The position numbers and the translations under genes were made by a program. A DNA stretch of 7,689 nucleotides from WLMZ01 sp039920665. Lineage in GTDB: Bacteria > Actinomycetota > Acidimicrobiia > Acidimicrobiales > Ilumatobacteraceae. The stretch is taken from positions 1 through 7,689 of the forward strand of contig JBDSDH010000088.1 in NCBI GenBank assembly GCA_039920665.1, given 5' to 3'. A model generated the notes under the pieces. The model was not told the origin of the DNA. It ran no database searches and saw only the letters and a list, made by a program, of their open reading frames with translations. How positions within the stretch are numbered: position 1 is the stretch's first letter; every line of letters begins with the position of its first letter. This document shows positions 6,757 through 7,689 of the stretch, in pieces.

Positions 6757-7341
6757 TCTGTCAACCGCCCACTCGGCCGCGACGAGATCCACGAGGCAGT
6801 CCTCGACGCGGCCGAGCGCCTCTTCGCCGAACGCGGCGCATCACACGTCACGATGCGAACGATCGCCGCCGAAGCGGACGTGACCTACAGCCTCGTGAAC
6901 CGCCACTTCGGGACCAAGGAGGCGTTGGTCGAGAAAGTACTGGCGAGGTTCGAAGAGCGCTGGCTCGGCCGGCTCGCCGGTGACGCCACCTACGAAGGCG
7001 CTCTCGACATCCTGTTCGGCGATTCCGCAGACAGCGGACCGGCGATCCGCCTGATGGCATGGACGCTGCTGTCGAATGACGAAACTGCCATCGCGGACGC
7101 GCAACGACGGCACCTCACCATCGACCGACTTCCCACGCTCCGCGACTCCGAAGATGGTATCGATGCTCGGCTCGACGCCGCAGCCGCAATCGCGTTCGCG
7201 TTCGGCTGGCGATTCTTCGCCCCCATCCTGCGCGACGCACTCCACCTCGACGACGTCGAGGGCAGCGATCTCCACGAGGCGATGCGAACCCGAATGCAAC
7301 AACTGGCTCGGCTCAGCGACCCCCTCATCGGTGGCGGGTGA
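6748..7341 (+). CDS. TetR/AcrR-family transcriptional regulator, probable repressor of the monooxygenase-SDR genes
   Basis: A 197-residue protein of standard TetR length. Residues 11-58 are the N-terminal DNA-binding domain: 'IHEAVLDAAERLFAERG', then the helix-turn-helix 'VTMRTIAAEADVTYSLVNRHFGTKEAL' split across positions 34-60, with the family 'hFgtKeaL' ending. The remainder (about 65-190) is the variable ligand-binding helical domain and does not reveal the ligand. The start is fixed by an in-frame TAG two codons upstream of ATG 6748; there is no ribosome-binding site, and a -10-like box sits 7 nt away, so a leaderless mRNA is likely. It is divergent from the monooxygenase, with two matching palindromes between and over the start. 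It is expected to repress both directions until a ligand, perhaps the pathway substrate, releases it. Confidence 0.93.
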   Translation: MATSVNRPLGRDEIHEAVLDAAERLFAERGASHVTMRTIAAEADVTYSLVNRHFGTKEALVEKVLARFEERWLGRLAGDATYEGALDILFGDSADSGPAIRLMAWTLLSNDETAIADAQRRHLTIDRLPTLRDSEDGIDARLDAAAAIAFAFGWRFFAPILRDALHLDDVEGSDLHEAMRTRMQQLARLSDPLIGGG

Positions 7342-7377
7342 CGTCACGCGACCCGGGGTGGTTCACCGGTTCCAGAT

Positions 7378-7395
7378 TCGTACACACGTGTACGA
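7378..7395. promoter_or_regulatory. 18-bp inverted repeat, operator-like
   Basis: TCGTACAC and GTGTACGA are perfect 8-bp inverted arms separated by AC. It lies 36 nt after the tetR stop, before the truncated phosphotransferase frame. Size and spacing suit a dimeric regulator's operator. It is not followed by a T tract, so it is not a typical terminator. The sequence is unrelated to the GCCAATGGC operators, so a different regulator is implied. Confidence 0.45.
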
Positions 7396-7421
7396 GAAGT
7401 CGGAAGGCTGGTGGACCGTGA

Positions 7422-7689
7422 GCCCCGGTCGCTGCACTGTACGCGGCCGATGCCCATGGCGGCCCAGTCCCCGGACAGCACAACTTCTATCGCGGCGCAC
7501 CTCTCGGCACCTACGACAGCCAGACTTGCGAGGCGATCGACACGCTTGCCGACCGGCTCGACCCAGTCGCGGCGGCGGCCTCATGGGACCGAGCGCTCCA
7601 GGCCCGCTGGGAGCGAGAGCCGGTCTTGATTCACGGTGACGTGGCCGCCTCGAACCTGCTCGTTCGTGACGGAGATCTGCGAGCGGTCA
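7422..7689 (+). pseudogene. 5'-truncated aminoglycoside phosphotransferase (APH)-family remnant, continuing past the window
   Basis: Starting after TGA 7419-7421, one frame is open to the window end. It reads 'ALYAADAHGGPVPGQHNFYRG', then 'YDSQTCEAIDTLADRLD', then 'WEREPVLIHGDVAASNLLV'. This is the second half of an APH/choline-kinase-fold kinase. The catalytic-loop motif HGDxxxxN is intact (H at 7632-7634, D at 7638-7640, N at 7653-7655). Members phosphorylate small molecules such as aminoglycosides or other hydroxyl compounds; the substrate is unknown. The N-terminal lobe, which should supply ATP-binding strands and over 100 residues, is absent: tetR ends only 80 nt upstream and no frame in that gap looks like it. 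No normal ATG or GTG start with a ribosome site is present. Hence a truncated remnant, unless a non-standard short protein is made. The 3' end lies outside the window. Confidence 0.62.

Noticed and set aside
6660..6851. N-terminal extension of the monooxygenase to 455 residues
   Set aside because: It would run through both operators and into tetR; the family N-terminus and AGAAGG site lie at 6659.
7338..7347. Perfect palindrome GTGACGTCAC across the tetR stop codon
   Set aside because: Short, includes the TGA stop, has no second copy and no T tract; probably chance.

Overview
The window is high-GC DNA with actinobacterial-style genes: a LuxR/LAL-type regulator with a BTAD-like part, a luciferase-like monooxygenase next to an SDR and a TetR regulator, and a probable leaderless transcript. 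An actinobacterium is the best guess, perhaps of the Acidimicrobiia. That is inference from gene style; no rRNA or other taxonomic marker is present. No tRNA, rRNA, CRISPR array or insertion sequence was seen.

Left part (1-1050): the 3' end of a gene resembling the LarA/DUF2088 (lactate racemase-like) family. It is followed by the eroded remains of a large ATPase-type transcriptional activator. A Walker A motif lies in one frame, a winged-helix/BTAD-like block in another, and the C-terminus back in the first. It is annotated as a pseudogene.

Middle (1047-4518): a seven-helix hemolysin III/PAQR-family membrane protein (minus strand) is divergent from a 674-residue soluble PAS-GGDEF-EAL protein (plus strand). 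All recognisable c-di-GMP synthesis, feedback-inhibition and hydrolysis motifs are intact in the latter. Convergent with it is pyrE, orotate phosphoribosyltransferase of UMP synthesis (minus strand). These three look like unrelated single-gene units.

Right part (4709-7341): a compact accessory module. A luciferase-like flavin-dependent monooxygenase and an NAD-type short-chain dehydrogenase are consecutive on the minus strand, 49 nt apart. They are divergent from a TetR-family regulator. The 88-nt divergent intergenic region and the tetR start codon carry two copies of a 17-bp imperfect palindrome (consensus TGTRGCCAATGGCCRCA) with centres 34 bp apart. This is very probably the TetR operator pair controlling both directions. 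The likely logic is a ligand-inducible oxidation pathway (monooxygenase followed by alcohol/ketone dehydrogenase) for an unknown hydrophobic substrate.

Right edge (7342-7689): an 18-bp inverted repeat, then an open frame without a normal start codon. It encodes the second half of an aminoglycoside-phosphotransferase-family protein, including its HGDxxxxN catalytic motif, and runs off the window. The N-terminal lobe is missing, so it looks like a 5'-truncated remnant. The most interesting items are the twin operator with its monooxygenase/SDR module, and two decayed genes that simple ORF calling would miss or misread.
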